Origin: Flavobacterium sp. ENC
Lineage (GTDB): Bacteria; Bacteroidota; Bacteroidia; Flavobacteriales; Flavobacteriaceae
Assembly: GCF_020991415.1 (NCBI RefSeq)
Contig: NZ_JAJMOY010000002.1
Span: 1 to 64,000, forward strand
Reading direction: 5' to 3'
DNA length: 64,000 nucleotides
Within the stretch, counting starts at the first letter, position 1. Every line of letters starts with the position of its first letter. The notes below the pieces were generated by a model. That model did no database searches. It was not told the origin of the DNA and saw only the letters and a list, made by a program, of their open reading frames with translations. This document shows, piece by piece, positions 16,718 through 26,102 of the stretch. A program made the translations under genes and the position numbers.

Positions 16718-17575
16718 TTATTTTGTTTGCTGTGTAAACATGTCGCGATCGTTTCGCGACCATTCACTCCAGGAGCCAATGTACAGTTTCGGAATCGGAA
16801 TTCCGGCGTAGTCCATGGCTAACAAAGTATGGCAGGCCGTAACTCCTGAACCGCAATGTACAATTGTGTTTTCAGGTTTTACATCACCTAAAATTTGGCT
16901 GTATTTCTGATGTAATATTTCAGCAGAATGATAAAAGCCATTTTCGTCCAGGTTTTCACTAAAAGGAACATTGACCGCACCGGGAATATGTCCTGCGATT
17001 AAATCCAGTGGTTCTGTGAGCCCGTCAAAACGATTTTTATCTCTAACATCGATTACGATGTTTTCATTGTTATTTCGGGCTTTTTCGACTGCTTCTATAT
17101 CGGCTAAGGCTAAATTCCATGCTGAAACCGGATATTTTTCAACGGGTTCGAAAATTTCAATTTCCGAACTGACCGGAAACCCGGCTTTTATCGCAGCCTG
17201 CAAACCGCCATTTAAAACCTGCACTTTTTCATGGCCAATAGCACGCAGCATCCACCAGAATCTGGCCGCGGCATTCGCCCCGTTTTTATCATCATAAATG
17301 ATCACATGGCCCGAAGGCTGAATTCCAAGTCTGGAAAGTACTTCTGAAAACTTTTGAAAAGAAGGCAGCGGATGTCTTCCGCCCTTTGCAGGATCGCTTT
17401 CGACAGTTGCCAGGTCCTTATTCAGGTCAACATAGCGCGCGCCTTTTAAGTGTTCTTTCTGATAATTTTCTTCGGCATTAATTCCGGCCCGTGCATCAAT
17501 CAGGATGATTCCTGAGGATTCCTGCAGTTTTACTAATTCTTCAGGCTGTATAAGAGGTGAAAATGTATTGGACAT
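16718..17575 (-). CDS. sseA: Thiosulfate/3-mercaptopyruvate sulfurtransferase
   Basis: A 285-residue double-rhodanese enzyme. The inactive N-terminal rhodanese domain spans about 10-135 and the active C-terminal one about 155-280. The catalytic Cys is C241 in VHCGSGVTA. The CGSGVT loop is the type found in 3-mercaptopyruvate sulfurtransferases rather than CRKG-type thiosulfate rhodaneses, so mercaptopyruvate is the likely sulfur donor. It has no signal peptide and is cytoplasmic. The neighbours give no further hint. Confidence 0.9.
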   Translation of the reverse strand: MSNTFSPLIQPEELVKLQESSGIILIDARAGINAEENYQKEHLKGARYVDLNKDLATVESDPAKGGRHPLPSFQKFSEVLSRLGIQPSGHVIIYDDKNGANAAARFWWMLRAIGHEKVQVLNGGLQAAIKAGFPVSSEIEIFEPVEKYPVSAWNLALADIEAVEKARNNNENIVIDVRDKNRFDGLTEPLDLIAGHIPGAVNVPFSENLDENGFYHSAEILHQKYSQILGDVKPENTIVHCGSGVTACHTLLAMDYAGIPIPKLYIGSWSEWSRNDRDMFTQQTK

Positions 17576-17607
17576 TTAAATGAAAAATTAAATTCTTTTT
17601 AATAATG

Positions 17608-17997
17608 TTAACCCGGAATTTTTTCAATCAATATTTCGTTTCCTGCCAGATCAAAATAAGTACAGGTCATTTCGATGATATCTACACGCCATTTGGCAAT
17701 ACCACATTGTGCAGCATGATTACAAAATGTAAGATAATCTGTTTCGCCATTCTGGTGTTTGACCAGAAATTCGATAAAAAGCTCTTTATTGACAGCCACT
17801 GAGATTTTAATTTCAGGATATTTTTCATCTGCAGTAACGCTGTAATTGTTTACCCCGTAATATTCAACATGGCCGTCGTGTACAAATGTGTCGTACCCTT
17901 TTACGCCTAAAATGATTAAATCCTGTATATAATTTGGAAAATCAGCACCGCTTTTTACTTTGCCGTGTGCTTCTTTTATTTGTTCTATAGTAAACAT
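17608..17997 (-). CDS. DUF1398 family protein
   Basis: A 129-residue soluble protein. The N-terminus FTIEQIKEAHGKVKSGADFP and the later GVKGYDTFVHDGHVEYYG are typical of DUF1398, a family annotated as phage envelope protein-like in some databases but found in many chromosomes. The function is unknown. It lies 32 bases upstream of the sulfurtransferase gene on the same strand and 25 bases downstream of the hydrolase gene. Confidence 0.8.
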   Translation of the reverse strand: MFTIEQIKEAHGKVKSGADFPNYIQDLIILGVKGYDTFVHDGHVEYYGVNNYSVTADEKYPEIKISVAVNKELFIEFLVKHQNGETDYLTFCNHAAQCGIAKWRVDIIEMTCTYFDLAGNEILIEKIPG

Positions 17998-18022
17998 ATA
18001 TTTCGTTTTTAAGGTTAAAGTT

Positions 18023-19015
18023 TTATTGTTTCAAAAATACAATTAATGGTTTTATAAAGGAATCAAATGATTCAATATGTGGTAAATGTCCCGTGTTCGG
18101 AACTTCAACTAATTTTGCATTCGGAATTGCTTTTTGTGTTTTTTTGCCCAATTCCATATAGTTTCCCATTGTTTTTCGGACTTCTTCCGGGACAAGCTGT
18201 TTTCCTAAAGCCGTTTTGTCTCTCGTTCCGATGATTAAAAGTGTCGGACTTTTAATGTTTTTAAATTCGTATAAAACGGGTTGTGTAAAAATCATATCGT
18301 AGAGTAAGGCAGAGTTCCAGGCCACTTTTGAGTAATCCGGGGCAGTCGTCCATCCGGCGCCCAGTTCCGCCCATTTTTGAAAATCAGCATTCCACTTGCC
18401 GTCGTAATAATTTTCCATTTGGTACTTTTTGATGGCTTCGTAATTTTGTTTCAATTCCGATTCGTACCACCATTCTACGGGTTTGTAAGGAACGACCAAT
18501 TTCCAGTCTTCTAAACCAATCGGATTTTCAAGCACCAGTTTTTCTGCTGTTTCGGGATACATCAACGCAAATCTCGTAGCCAACATTCCGCCCATGGAAT
18601 GCCCCAAAATGGTTGTTTTCTGAATTCCTAAATGATCCAGTACTTTTTTGGTATTCTCTGCGAGTTGTTGAAAAGTGTATTGAAAATGATCCGGTTTTGA
18701 AGATTTTCCGAAACCAATCTGATCCGGCACAATAACCCTGAAACCTTCTTTTGTCAGCGCTTTGATTGTGGTTTCCCAATACGCGCCGTTGAAATTTTTA
18801 CCGTGAAGCAATACGATATTTTTGTTGTTGTAATTTTCCGGTTTGATATCCATGTAAGCCATTTTTAAAGGCTGACGCTGATTGTTCAGTTCTAAAAAAT
18901 GAACCGGGAATGGATATTCGTAATTCGTTAAATTGATGTCGAGTGCTTTTACGTTTTCCTGTTGCGCCAGGCAAAGGAAGGGAAGCAGCAGCAATATGAT
19001 TTGTATGTTTTTCAT
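18023..19015 (-). CDS. Secreted alpha/beta hydrolase
   Basis: A 330-residue protein with signal peptide MKNIQIILLLLPFLCLAQ. The alpha/beta hydrolase core shows the oxyanion region LLHGKNFNGAYWE (69-81), nucleophile S140 in GHSMGG, an acid near GTRDKTALGK and the catalytic His in TGHLPHIE near the C-terminus. The closest named relatives are haloalkane-dehalogenase or epoxide-hydrolase-like esterases. The substrate is unknown. Confidence 0.88.
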   Translation of the reverse strand: MKNIQIILLLLPFLCLAQQENVKALDINLTNYEYPFPVHFLELNNQRQPLKMAYMDIKPENYNNKNIVLLHGKNFNGAYWETTIKALTKEGFRVIVPDQIGFGKSSKPDHFQYTFQQLAENTKKVLDHLGIQKTTILGHSMGGMLATRFALMYPETAEKLVLENPIGLEDWKLVVPYKPVEWWYESELKQNYEAIKKYQMENYYDGKWNADFQKWAELGAGWTTAPDYSKVAWNSALLYDMIFTQPVLYEFKNIKSPTLLIIGTRDKTALGKQLVPEEVRKTMGNYMELGKKTQKAIPNAKLVEVPNTGHLPHIESFDSFIKPLIVFLKQ

Positions 19016-19123
19016 TTTCGGACAGTGTTTATTTTCAATTATAATAAAAGTAAGGCTTAGCGCTTTAAAAGCAAAAATTATAATCTTAAAATTATCAGAA
19101 AAAACCGAAAGTTTAGTACATAG

Positions 19124-19960
19124 TTACTTTTTAAGCGTAACAACACGCTGCGGATACGGAATATCAATATCGGCTTCGTCAAAACGTTTTTTGATGCTTT
19201 GTAATAAATCGCAGTACATAATAAAACCATCTGTAGAATTTTTGGCCCACGCCCAGGCTTTCAGGGTTACGCCGGAATCTGCAAGTGCTACAACACGCGC
19301 CGTGACCAGAGGTGTCTTTTGTTTTTTATTTTCGGCTGTTCGGGTATCAATAAAAAAGGGATGTCCGGCCACTTCCTCCTTCATGATTTCTAATGCTTTT
19401 TCGACATCTGATTCGTACCCGATGCCAATTTCGATTATTTTGCAGCATTTGGTATCGTGCATATTGGTGTTTACGATAATCTGATTGCTGATAACCGAAT
19501 TCGGAATAATGATCCGGTTGTTTTCGGCATCTTTCAAAACGACCTGTCTCAGATTAATATCTTCTACTGTCCCAACGAAGCCATTGATGGTAATTTTATC
19601 ATTGATTCGGAAAGGCTTAAAAATCACCAGGAAAATACCACTTACAATATTACTCAAAGCTTGTTGTGAAGCCAGACCCGCCACCAATGAAATTACTCCG
19701 GCACCGGCCAAAAAGGAATGTCCGATAATTTTAAATTCCGGAATCTGGATTAAGGCAAAAGCAAATCCCAAAATATAAATTACGGTGATGATTAAATGTT
19801 TTAAAAACCGGAAACCGGTAGCGTCATATTCTTTATTGCTTAATTTACGATACAGAAAATAACGCAATACTTTGTCGGTAATAGCCCCCAGAACAATAGT
19901 GACAATCGCTATAATGGCAATAAAAACACCTATCCTAAAGTCTTTTAAATAATCAATCAT
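19124..19960 (-). CDS. Small-conductance mechanosensitive channel (MscS family)
   Basis: A 278-residue protein with three N-terminal TM segments. The pore-lining helix is GAGVISLVAGLASQQALSNI (about 90-110), followed by the MscS beta-domain (NDKITINGFVGTVEDINLRQVVL) and a C-terminal alpha/beta domain. It releases osmolytes on hypo-osmotic shock. The length is close to that of E. coli MscS (286). A terminator-like hairpin upstream separates it from the thioesterase gene. Confidence 0.93.
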   Translation of the reverse strand: MIDYLKDFRIGVFIAIIAIVTIVLGAITDKVLRYFLYRKLSNKEYDATGFRFLKHLIITVIYILGFAFALIQIPEFKIIGHSFLAGAGVISLVAGLASQQALSNIVSGIFLVIFKPFRINDKITINGFVGTVEDINLRQVVLKDAENNRIIIPNSVISNQIIVNTNMHDTKCCKIIEIGIGYESDVEKALEIMKEEVAGHPFFIDTRTAENKKQKTPLVTARVVALADSGVTLKAWAWAKNSTDGFIMYCDLLQSIKKRFDEADIDIPYPQRVVTLKK

Positions 19961-19976
19961 AGAGTTGTAAGTTTAA

Positions 19977-20025
19977 AAAAATCCAAAAAACGACTATTTT
20001 TTAGAAGGTGCTTTTTGGATTTTTG
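19977..20025 (-). terminator. Probable terminator downstream of the thioesterase gene
   Basis: An 11-bp inverted repeat (aatccaaaaag-type arms, aatccaaaaa / ctttttggattt) with a long loop and a T run on the minus strand, between the thioesterase stop and the MscS start. Confidence 0.6.
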
Positions 20026-20051
20026 TAATTATAACAGATTAGGATTTTCTT

Positions 20052-20489
20052 TTAAAGTCCAACAAAGTCATCACTTTTAGGGAAAATACTCAAAGCTTCA
20101 ATTGCAATTTCAGGAGTTGGGGAAGCCAATTTACGCAGTTTGGTATCCATCCAGGCACCGTCTACTGTGATGACAGCACAAAGGGTGTCATCTTCTTTCC
20201 TGAATTCGTGAACGATGGACCAGCGTGACGCATCGGCTTTCATTTTTGAAGTTTTGGTGTGAAGGAATATCTTATCTGAAAGTTTTAATTCTTTTCTGAA
20301 GATGCATTCTTCCCTAAACAAAACCGGGCCAAAACCCTGTGTCTGCATGACACGTAGTGTTAAACCTAACTGTTCTAATATTTCGATACGATGTTGTGCT
20401 CCAAAATCGTAATAAGCACTATGACGAACGTGAAAATTTGGATCAAGATCTGACCAGCGAAAAGATAATTCTTTAATAAATGAAGCCAT
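20052..20489 (-). CDS. Acyl-CoA thioesterase, 4HBT hot-dog family
   Basis: A 145-residue protein. The N-terminus FRWSDLDPNFHVRHSAYYDF is the 4-hydroxybenzoyl-CoA thioesterase pattern with the catalytic Asp at about 16. WSIVHEFRKEDD and DGAWMDTKLRK complete the hot-dog fold. It hydrolyses acyl-CoA thioesters in the cytoplasm, and the chain-length preference is not readable. It is monocistronic as far as I can see. Confidence 0.88.
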   Translation of the reverse strand: MASFIKELSFRWSDLDPNFHVRHSAYYDFGAQHRIEILEQLGLTLRVMQTQGFGPVLFREECIFRKELKLSDKIFLHTKTSKMKADASRWSIVHEFRKEDDTLCAVITVDGAWMDTKLRKLASPTPEIAIEALSIFPKSDDFVGL

Positions 20490-20573
20490 TTTGTTTGTAT
20501 TTTATTGAGAAATCGAAATTACAAATAAAAACTCAGACCTTTTACTGCAAAACAGAACTATTGCCGCTGGTTT

Positions 20574-21164
20574 TTAAAAATAGTCCGTTTTGAAAGGAGC
20601 AAAATCCTTTAGATTTGGAAGCGGCCTGATAATGATTTTCTTTTGAGTTTTTGTTACCGGAAAATCATCTTCGCCATAAGGTTCTGTCTTTTTGATACGG
20701 ATTCCGGTCGATAAATTAAAGTCAATCGTTCCCATTGTTCCCTGTCCGTCCGAATAGACTTCGGAGAAACCAATGAGTTCGAAATTATTATGCTGATACC
20801 TGAATTTATGCTCATAGTGACCCCGCAAAAGTTCATTGTTGATACTAAGAATGCCTTTTTTTATGGTAATATCCGAAAAAGCATTTCCATTGTAATACCC
20901 TTTTCTGCCTTCCGGAAAAGCCGGATCTATAGCTTTTACTGACGAAAGAACGCGCTTGAAATGACCATTGGATTCAGCAAAATAAATTTCGAGTAGATAG
21001 GGGGCATTGTCGCTTAAAGTGTCTTGCGAAACTAGAACATAGTCTGCTAAGCCATCTTGGTTCAGATCGCCACTTACCTTAGTGATTTTTTTACCGAAAT
21101 TGTCATTTTGCGCCAATAAGGCTATGGGAAATAATAAGAAGAATAAGGATATGAATTTTGGCAT
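20574..21164 (-). CDS. Secreted FG-GAP-like protein of unknown function
   Basis: A 196-residue protein with a signal peptide (MPKFISLFFLLFPIALLAQ). The segment GDLNQDGLADYVLVSQDT (about 33-50) looks like one FG-GAP/integrin-type calcium-binding loop (DxNxDGxxD). The rest is beta-rich with no catalytic motif. It is followed on the same strand by the thioesterase gene 84 bases away. The function is unknown. Confidence 0.7.
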   Translation of the reverse strand: MPKFISLFFLLFPIALLAQNDNFGKKITKVSGDLNQDGLADYVLVSQDTLSDNAPYLLEIYFAESNGHFKRVLSSVKAIDPAFPEGRKGYYNGNAFSDITIKKGILSINNELLRGHYEHKFRYQHNNFELIGFSEVYSDGQGTMGTIDFNLSTGIRIKKTEPYGEDDFPVTKTQKKIIIRPLPNLKDFAPFKTDYF

Positions 21165-21185
21165 TGTGTAAGGAACAATAGGTTT

Positions 21186-22214
21186 TTAATTTAATGTAGA
21201 TTCTTCGATGGCTGCTATTTTAATATCATCTTCATGTAAGGATTGTAAAAAATCAGAAGCGTCAAAGACTTCGCCCATTGTTGTAACACCTGTTTTTTTT
21301 ATGCTGCCTGATAAAATTCTGTTGACAGCTTCTGTAACCAACGGTGCTGTAACGGCATAAATGTCCTGTCCCTGAGCCGAAACGATTCTCCTGATATTGC
21401 CTTTTACCGCAATAACTTCCACACAAAATTGCTGAGACGACCGGTTTTTGATGTCAACCGGTTTTGGTTCGGGCGTGTCATTATTTCGAAGATCATTCAA
21501 AGAGTTCTGGCTAAGAAAGGTATTAATGGTATTTACATTTAAATGGCGGGAAATTGTAATAATTTCAGAGAGCGGTAAAGCCACAACTTCCTTAATTCCG
21601 ATCGGGTTTTTGAAATCCCATTCTTTTGGAACCGCTGCTTCAAGCTCCTGTAAACGATTGTCTTTGAATGTTAATCTTTTATAGTGATTTCGATCTCCGG
21701 TCAATCTTGTTCCTTTGGTCGGATGCCACGAATCCAGACCTATATAAACATTTATTTCGTCAATTTTGTTCCAGTCCTGAGTTAGTGCCGTACTGAGAAG
21801 ATCTGCTAACCCGCCGTAAAAGGCAGCGGCAGGAATTATTAAAATTTTACTGTTTTTTGCCTGTTCAGCAAAAAGTTCAAATACATCTAATACTGCTTTT
21901 TGTTCTGCACTCAAATCGATATAATGACTGCCTGAACGCAAAGCAGCTTCAATAATAGGTTTTGCAGTATCTAAATAAGGCCCTGCACAATTTATGATAA
22001 TTTTGGCGCCGTAAAAAGCGTTATCCAGTGCTTTTGGATCATCAATGGCGGCTGCTTTTATTTTTAAATCCGGATATTCCTGATGGAGAAGAGTTAATTT
22101 TTCGGAATCTCTTCCGGAAAGCAGGAGGTTCTTATATCCTTTTCTGGAAAGTTCAGCTACAATAAATTTCCCTGTATGTCCGTAAGCGCCATAAATTGCA
22201 ATGCTGTTTTCCAT
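21186..22214 (-). CDS. Saccharopine dehydrogenase-like NAD(P)-binding protein
   Basis: A 342-residue protein. It has an N-terminal Rossmann fold with the dinucleotide motif IYGAYGHTGKFIV (6-18), followed by LLLSGRDSEKL and INCAGPYLD, all typical of the saccharopine dehydrogenase NADP-binding family (also trans-acting enoyl reductases). A middle catalytic-like domain contains PAAAFYGGLADLL. The substrate is unknown. It lies 21 bases upstream of the FG-GAP-like protein gene on the same strand, so the two may be co-transcribed. Confidence 0.85.
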   Translation of the reverse strand: MENSIAIYGAYGHTGKFIVAELSRKGYKNLLLSGRDSEKLTLLHQEYPDLKIKAAAIDDPKALDNAFYGAKIIINCAGPYLDTAKPIIEAALRSGSHYIDLSAEQKAVLDVFELFAEQAKNSKILIIPAAAFYGGLADLLSTALTQDWNKIDEINVYIGLDSWHPTKGTRLTGDRNHYKRLTFKDNRLQELEAAVPKEWDFKNPIGIKEVVALPLSEIITISRHLNVNTINTFLSQNSLNDLRNNDTPEPKPVDIKNRSSQQFCVEVIAVKGNIRRIVSAQGQDIYAVTAPLVTEAVNRILSGSIKKTGVTTMGEVFDASDFLQSLHEDDIKIAAIEESTLN

Positions 22215-22265
22215 AATTTGTAAAATTTTAGTTTGTAGTAGTTACGAAACGCTGTAATTTTAGAA

Positions 22266-23537
22266 CTATTCTTTAGGATCGTTATTTTCTTTGGTACTAA
22301 ATTTTTTGACAATTAAAGGCAAAGTAAGTCCCTGACCAATAAGTGTTAAAAGGACGACAGCTACAGAGATAAAGATAATAACAGTTCGCTCCGGAAACGG
22401 AGTCCCGTCCTCCAGTTCTTTAGGAATACCGATTGCAATGGCGAGCGAAACGATTCCCCGCATTCCGGACCAGCTTAAAATGACACTATTATTAAAATCT
22501 AAAAGTGCATGTTCGCTCACTTTTCTTTTCCTTTTTGTATTTTGAAATGCTTTCTGAAGGTTAATTTTCTGCAAAAATATTCGGACCATTCGAATCAATA
22601 AAGCTGCAATAGTGATGATTGCTGCGTAACCAATATAAGGCAGAATCATGCTGTTGTCTATATCTTTCAGAATATAACGAAAATTAAGTCCTATTAAAAT
22701 AAAGATCAATCCGTTGAGTAGAAAAATGATAATGTCCCAAAAGCTTCTGGATTGATTTTTTAAACTTTCCGGAAATATTTTTTTACTGAAACGGGCAATT
22801 GCCAGTCCCAAAATAACGACTGCGATTACTCCCGAAACATGCAGATGTTCTGCAATAAGATAAGTTACAAAAGGCATTAACAGCATGAAGCTAATCGTTA
22901 CATTTACGTTTTTGTGTACACGCGTTAGTATGAAGCTCAGAATTTTAGCCATCACAAAACCTACTAAAAATCCACCTCCAAGTAAGAGCAGAAATTCAAG
23001 GGTAGCTTTCCAGATGACAAAAGCAGATCCCATTACGGCAGCGACCGCAAAACGGTAGGCAACCAGTGCCGAAGCATCATTAATCAGGCTTTCACCTTCA
23101 AGAATAGTTATCGTTTTATGTGCTATTTTCAGTCCTTTTGTAATGCTTATGGCAGCTACGGCATCTGTAGCAGAAAGAATTGCTCCCAGTACAAAAGCCA
23201 GCGGCCAGGTCATTCCGGGAATTATGAAATGTGCTAAGACTGCAATTCCTAACGCGGTAAGGAAAACTAATGAAATAGCGAGTGTACCAATTGTATTCAG
23301 ATTGGTCTTGAAATCTTTAGGGGAAATATTAAAAGAGGCATCATACAATAAAGGCGGGAGAAATAACAGGAATATAATTTCCGGATTAATTTCGATTTCA
23401 TTCATTGTTGGAATAAATCCAATTGCGATTCCTACCATAACAAGTAAAATAGGCTGTGGTAATTTTATGGTGTCAGCAAAAGCAGATAGCCCGATGACGA
23501 TCGCGAGAATAAATATAATGATGCTGTAGTTTTCCAT
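22266..23537 (-). CDS. Na+/H+ antiporter, CPA1 family
   Basis: A 423-residue inner-membrane protein with about 12 hydrophobic segments. The CPA1 hallmark is SATDAVAAISITK followed by EGESLINDASALVAY (about 122-160), carrying the ion-binding Asp pair, and later WSGMRGIVSLAIAI. It exchanges protons for Na+ or K+ and takes part in pH and salt homeostasis. The C-terminal tail is short, as in NhaP-type proteins. Its 5' side faces the dnaK promoter region. Confidence 0.92.
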   Translation of the reverse strand: MENYSIIIFILAIVIGLSAFADTIKLPQPILLVMVGIAIGFIPTMNEIEINPEIIFLLFLPPLLYDASFNISPKDFKTNLNTIGTLAISLVFLTALGIAVLAHFIIPGMTWPLAFVLGAILSATDAVAAISITKGLKIAHKTITILEGESLINDASALVAYRFAVAAVMGSAFVIWKATLEFLLLLGGGFLVGFVMAKILSFILTRVHKNVNVTISFMLLMPFVTYLIAEHLHVSGVIAVVILGLAIARFSKKIFPESLKNQSRSFWDIIIFLLNGLIFILIGLNFRYILKDIDNSMILPYIGYAAIITIAALLIRMVRIFLQKINLQKAFQNTKRKRKVSEHALLDFNNSVILSWSGMRGIVSLAIAIGIPKELEDGTPFPERTVIIFISVAVVLLTLIGQGLTLPLIVKKFSTKENNDPKE

Positions 23538-23655
23538 TTATAATTCTATTGATTGAAGAAAGTTGCTAATGTAAGTATTTCGGGATTTAATTAAAAATAG
23601 GGAAAGACATTATCTGATGAGATTCAGATAAGCTTCTTTTGAAAACGAATATTTT

Positions 23656-23733
23656 AGCCCTGATGGGATGGAAAATCCTTTTGTGCCGGGGTTCGGCATA
23701 AAAGATTGGAGGGACAGCAGGAAAAAGCTCCTG
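23656..23733 (+). ncRNA. Conserved structured element, copy B
   Basis: A near-copy of the element at 12724-12800: agccctgatgg start, ccttttgtgccg / cggcataaaag hairpin and caggaaaaagctcctg hairpin. It lies between the antiporter and dnaK, about 185 bases before dnaK. Possible Flavo-1-type RNA, unverified. Confidence 0.5.
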
Positions 23734-23766
23734 ATAAATGACACCTAAAGTACTGATATGCCATGG

Positions 23767-23831
23767 TTGTCAGGTTTTGAAAATGTCATGTTGTCAGCTG
23801 ATTTTTACCATGACAACATTAAAACTGACAA
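23767..23831 (+). promoter_or_regulatory. Cluster of TGTCA/TGACA repeats upstream of dnaK (activator-site candidate)
   Basis: Direct and inverted TTGTCAG / CTGACAA and TGTTGTCA / TGACAACA words lie about 20-85 bases upstream of the -24/-12-like element. The spacing suits enhancer binding by a sigma-54 activator, which is an inference. Confidence 0.45.
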
Positions 23832-23850
23832 TTTACTTTGGTTTTTTATA

Positions 23851-23866
23851 TTGGCACAAAGATTGA
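23851..23866 (+). promoter_or_regulatory. Sigma-54-like -24/-12 promoter of dnaK
   Basis: TTGGCAC, five bases, then TTGA: the GG and the second dinucleotide are 12 bases apart, as in -24/-12 promoters, but the usual GC at -12 reads GA. The predicted start near 23877 leaves a 40-base leader before dnaK. Confidence 0.45.
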
Positions 23867-23916
23867 CTTATGCCACCTGAGTTAAAAATGTATATCAAAA
23901 ATTAAATATATAAAAA

Positions 23917-25803
23917 ATGGGTAAAATAATCGGAATTGACTTAGGTACGACGAACTCTTGTGTTTCTGTAATGGAAGGTAACGAAGCAGTTGTTATTCCT
24001 AACGCAGAAGGAAAAAGAACAACTCCATCTATCATCGCTTTTGTTGAAGGTGGCGAAATTAAAGTAGGTGATCCTGCAAAAAGACAAGCAGTAACGAATC
24101 CTACAAAAACGATTGCTTCTATTAAACGTTTTATGGGACACACTTTTGCTGAGACTCAGGAAGAGGCAAAAAGAGTTCCTTACAGTGTTGTAAAAGGTGA
24201 CAACAATACACCACGTGTGGATATTGACGGTCGTTTATACACTGCTCAGGAATTGTCAGCAATGACACTTCAAAAAATGAAAAAAACTGCTGAAGACTAT
24301 TTAGGTCAGACTGTAACTGAAGCAGTTATTACTGTTCCTGCTTACTTTAACGATGCACAACGTCAGGCTACAAAAGAAGCTGGTGAAATTGCTGGTCTTA
24401 AAGTAATGCGTATCATCAATGAGCCAACTGCTGCGGCACTTGCTTACGGATTAGATAAAAAAGGAACGGATCAAAAAATTGCTGTTTACGATTTAGGTGG
24501 AGGTACTTTTGATATCTCTGTTCTTGAATTAGGAGACGGAGTTTTCGAAGTATTGTCTACTGATGGAGACACTCACTTAGGAGGAGATGATTTTGACCAT
24601 ACAATTATTGACTGGTTAGCTGACGAATTTAAAGCTGAAGAAGGTATCGATTTGCGTCTTGACCCAATGTCATTGCAACGTATCAAAGAAGCTGCTGAGA
24701 AAGCTAAAATTGAATTGTCATCTTCTGCAGAAACTGAAATCAACTTACCTTATGTAACTGCTACAGCTTCCGGACCTAAACACTTAGTTAAAAAATTAAC
24801 TAGAGCTCAATTTGAAAAATTAACTGATTCATTAGTAAAACGTTCTATGGCACCAGTTGCTAAAGCGTTGAAAAATGCAGGTTTATCTATTTCTGATATT
24901 GACGAAGTTATCTTGGTTGGTGGTTCTACACGTATCCCAAGAATTGTTGAAGAAGTTGAAAAATTCTTTGGTAAAAAAGCATCTAAAGGAGTTAATCCTG
25001 ATGAGGTTGTTGCAATTGGAGCAGCTATTCAGGGTGGAGTTTTATCCGGAGATGTAAAAGATGTATTGTTACTTGACGTTACACCTTTATCTTTAGGTAT
25101 CGAAACTATGGGTGGTGTTATGACTACATTAATTGAAGCTAACACAACTATTCCAACTAAAAAATCTCAGGTTTTCTCTACTGCTTCTGATTCTCAGCCA
25201 TCTGTTGAACTACACGTTCTTCAGGGAGCGAGAGCAATGGCAGCTGATAACAAAACTATCGGTCGTTTCCACTTAGATGGTATTCCACCAGCACCAAGAG
25301 GAGTTCCTCAAATTGAAGTTGCTTTTGACATTGATGCTAATGGTATCATCAAAGTAACTGCTACTGATAAAGGAACTGGTAAATCTCACGATATTCGTAT
25401 CGAAGCTTCTTCCGGATTAACTTCTGAAGAAATCGAAAGAATGAAACAAGATGCTGAAGCCAACGCTGAGTCTGATAAAGTTTTAAAAGCTAAAGCTGAA
25501 AAAATAAATGAAGCTGACAGTACTATCTTCCAAACTGAAACTCAGTTGAAAGAGTTAGGGGATAAGCTTACTGACGATCAAAAAACAGCTATCGAATTTG
25601 CTTTGACAGAATTAAGATTTGCTCACCAATCTCAAGATCTTGAAGCAATCCAAAAAGGATTAGACAATGTAAATGCAGCCTGGAAAGTAGCTACAGAAGC
25701 AATGTACGCTCAAGGTGGTGAACAAGGTCAACAAGCGGCTCCTCAACAAGAGCAGTCTCAAGGTGACAATGTTGAAGACGTTGAATTCGAAGAAGTAAAA
25801 TAA
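23917..25803 (+). CDS. dnaK: Molecular chaperone DnaK (Hsp70)
   Basis: A 628-residue ATP-dependent chaperone. It has the N-terminal phosphate-binding motif [13 protein letters not shown] (5-17), the second signature [16 protein letters not shown] (about 190-205) and the third, [13 protein letters not shown] (about 334-346). A substrate-binding domain ([17 protein letters not shown]) follows, then a helical lid and a Gly/Gln-rich linker ending in VEFEEVK. It is full length. There is no dnaJ or grpE beside it. The promoter region is unusual (sigma-54-like element and TGTCA repeats) and a good terminator follows. Confidence 0.99.
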   Translation: MGKIIGIDLGTTNSCVSVMEGNEAVVIPNAEGKRTTPSIIAFVEGGEIKVGDPAKRQAVTNPTKTIASIKRFMGHTFAETQEEAKRVPYSVVKGDNNTPRVDIDGRLYTAQELSAMTLQKMKKTAEDYLGQTVTEAVITVPAYFNDAQRQATKEAGEIAGLKVMRIINEPTAAALAYGLDKKGTDQKIAVYDLGGGTFDISVLELGDGVFEVLSTDGDTHLGGDDFDHTIIDWLADEFKAEEGIDLRLDPMSLQRIKEAAEKAKIELSSSAETEINLPYVTATASGPKHLVKKLTRAQFEKLTDSLVKRSMAPVAKALKNAGLSISDIDEVILVGGSTRIPRIVEEVEKFFGKKASKGVNPDEVVAIGAAIQGGVLSGDVKDVLLLDVTPLSLGIETMGGVMTTLIEANTTIPTKKSQVFSTASDSQPSVELHVLQGARAMAADNKTIGRFHLDGIPPAPRGVPQIEVAFDIDANGIIKVTATDKGTGKSHDIRIEASSGLTSEEIERMKQDAEANAESDKVLKAKAEKINEADSTIFQTETQLKELGDKLTDDQKTAIEFALTELRFAHQSQDLEAIQKGLDNVNAAWKVATEAMYAQGGEQGQQAAPQQEQSQGDNVEDVEFEEVK

Positions 25804-25825
25804 TTTACTTTTTAGATTATAAATT

Positions 25826-25857
25826 AAAAGCCGAGTCAGAAATGACTTGGCTTTTTT
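25826..25857 (+). terminator. dnaK terminator
   Basis: Stem aaaagccgagtca / tgacttggctttt with one wobble, a gaaa loop and a T tract, 22 bases after the dnaK stop. Confidence 0.85.
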
Positions 25858-25877
25858 GTTTTATACTAACGTTGGTA

Positions 25878-26071
25878 AACCCGACAGGTTTTTAAAACCT
25901 GTCGGGTTTTGTTTTTTGTTTAGTTAGATTGAGTAATATAATTTTATTTGGTACGTATTAAACCCGACAGGTTTTCAAAACCTGTCGGGTTTGTTTCGCG
26001 TTTAGATTGAGTAATATAATTTTATTTGGTAACGTATTAAACCCGACAGGTTTTGAAAACCTGTCGGGTTT
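25878..26071. repeat. Three REP-like palindromes (cccgacagg...cctgtcggg)
   Basis: Palindromes at about 25878-25907, 25961-25992 and 26040-26071 each have aacccgacaggtttt arms around a 1-2 base centre. The spacers are also related (tagattgagtaatataattttatttgg), so the repeat unit is about 80 bp. They end 32 bases from the stop codon of a RAYT gene, the usual arrangement for REP elements and their transposase. The interval 25804-26102 holds no gene. Confidence 0.8.
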
Positions 26072-26102
26072 TCTTCGCGTTTAGATTAAGCAATAAAATT
26101 CA

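Noticed and set aside
23941..24143. Antisense ORFs inside dnaK
   Set aside because: They are shadows of the strongly biased dnaK coding frame and have no features of real proteins.
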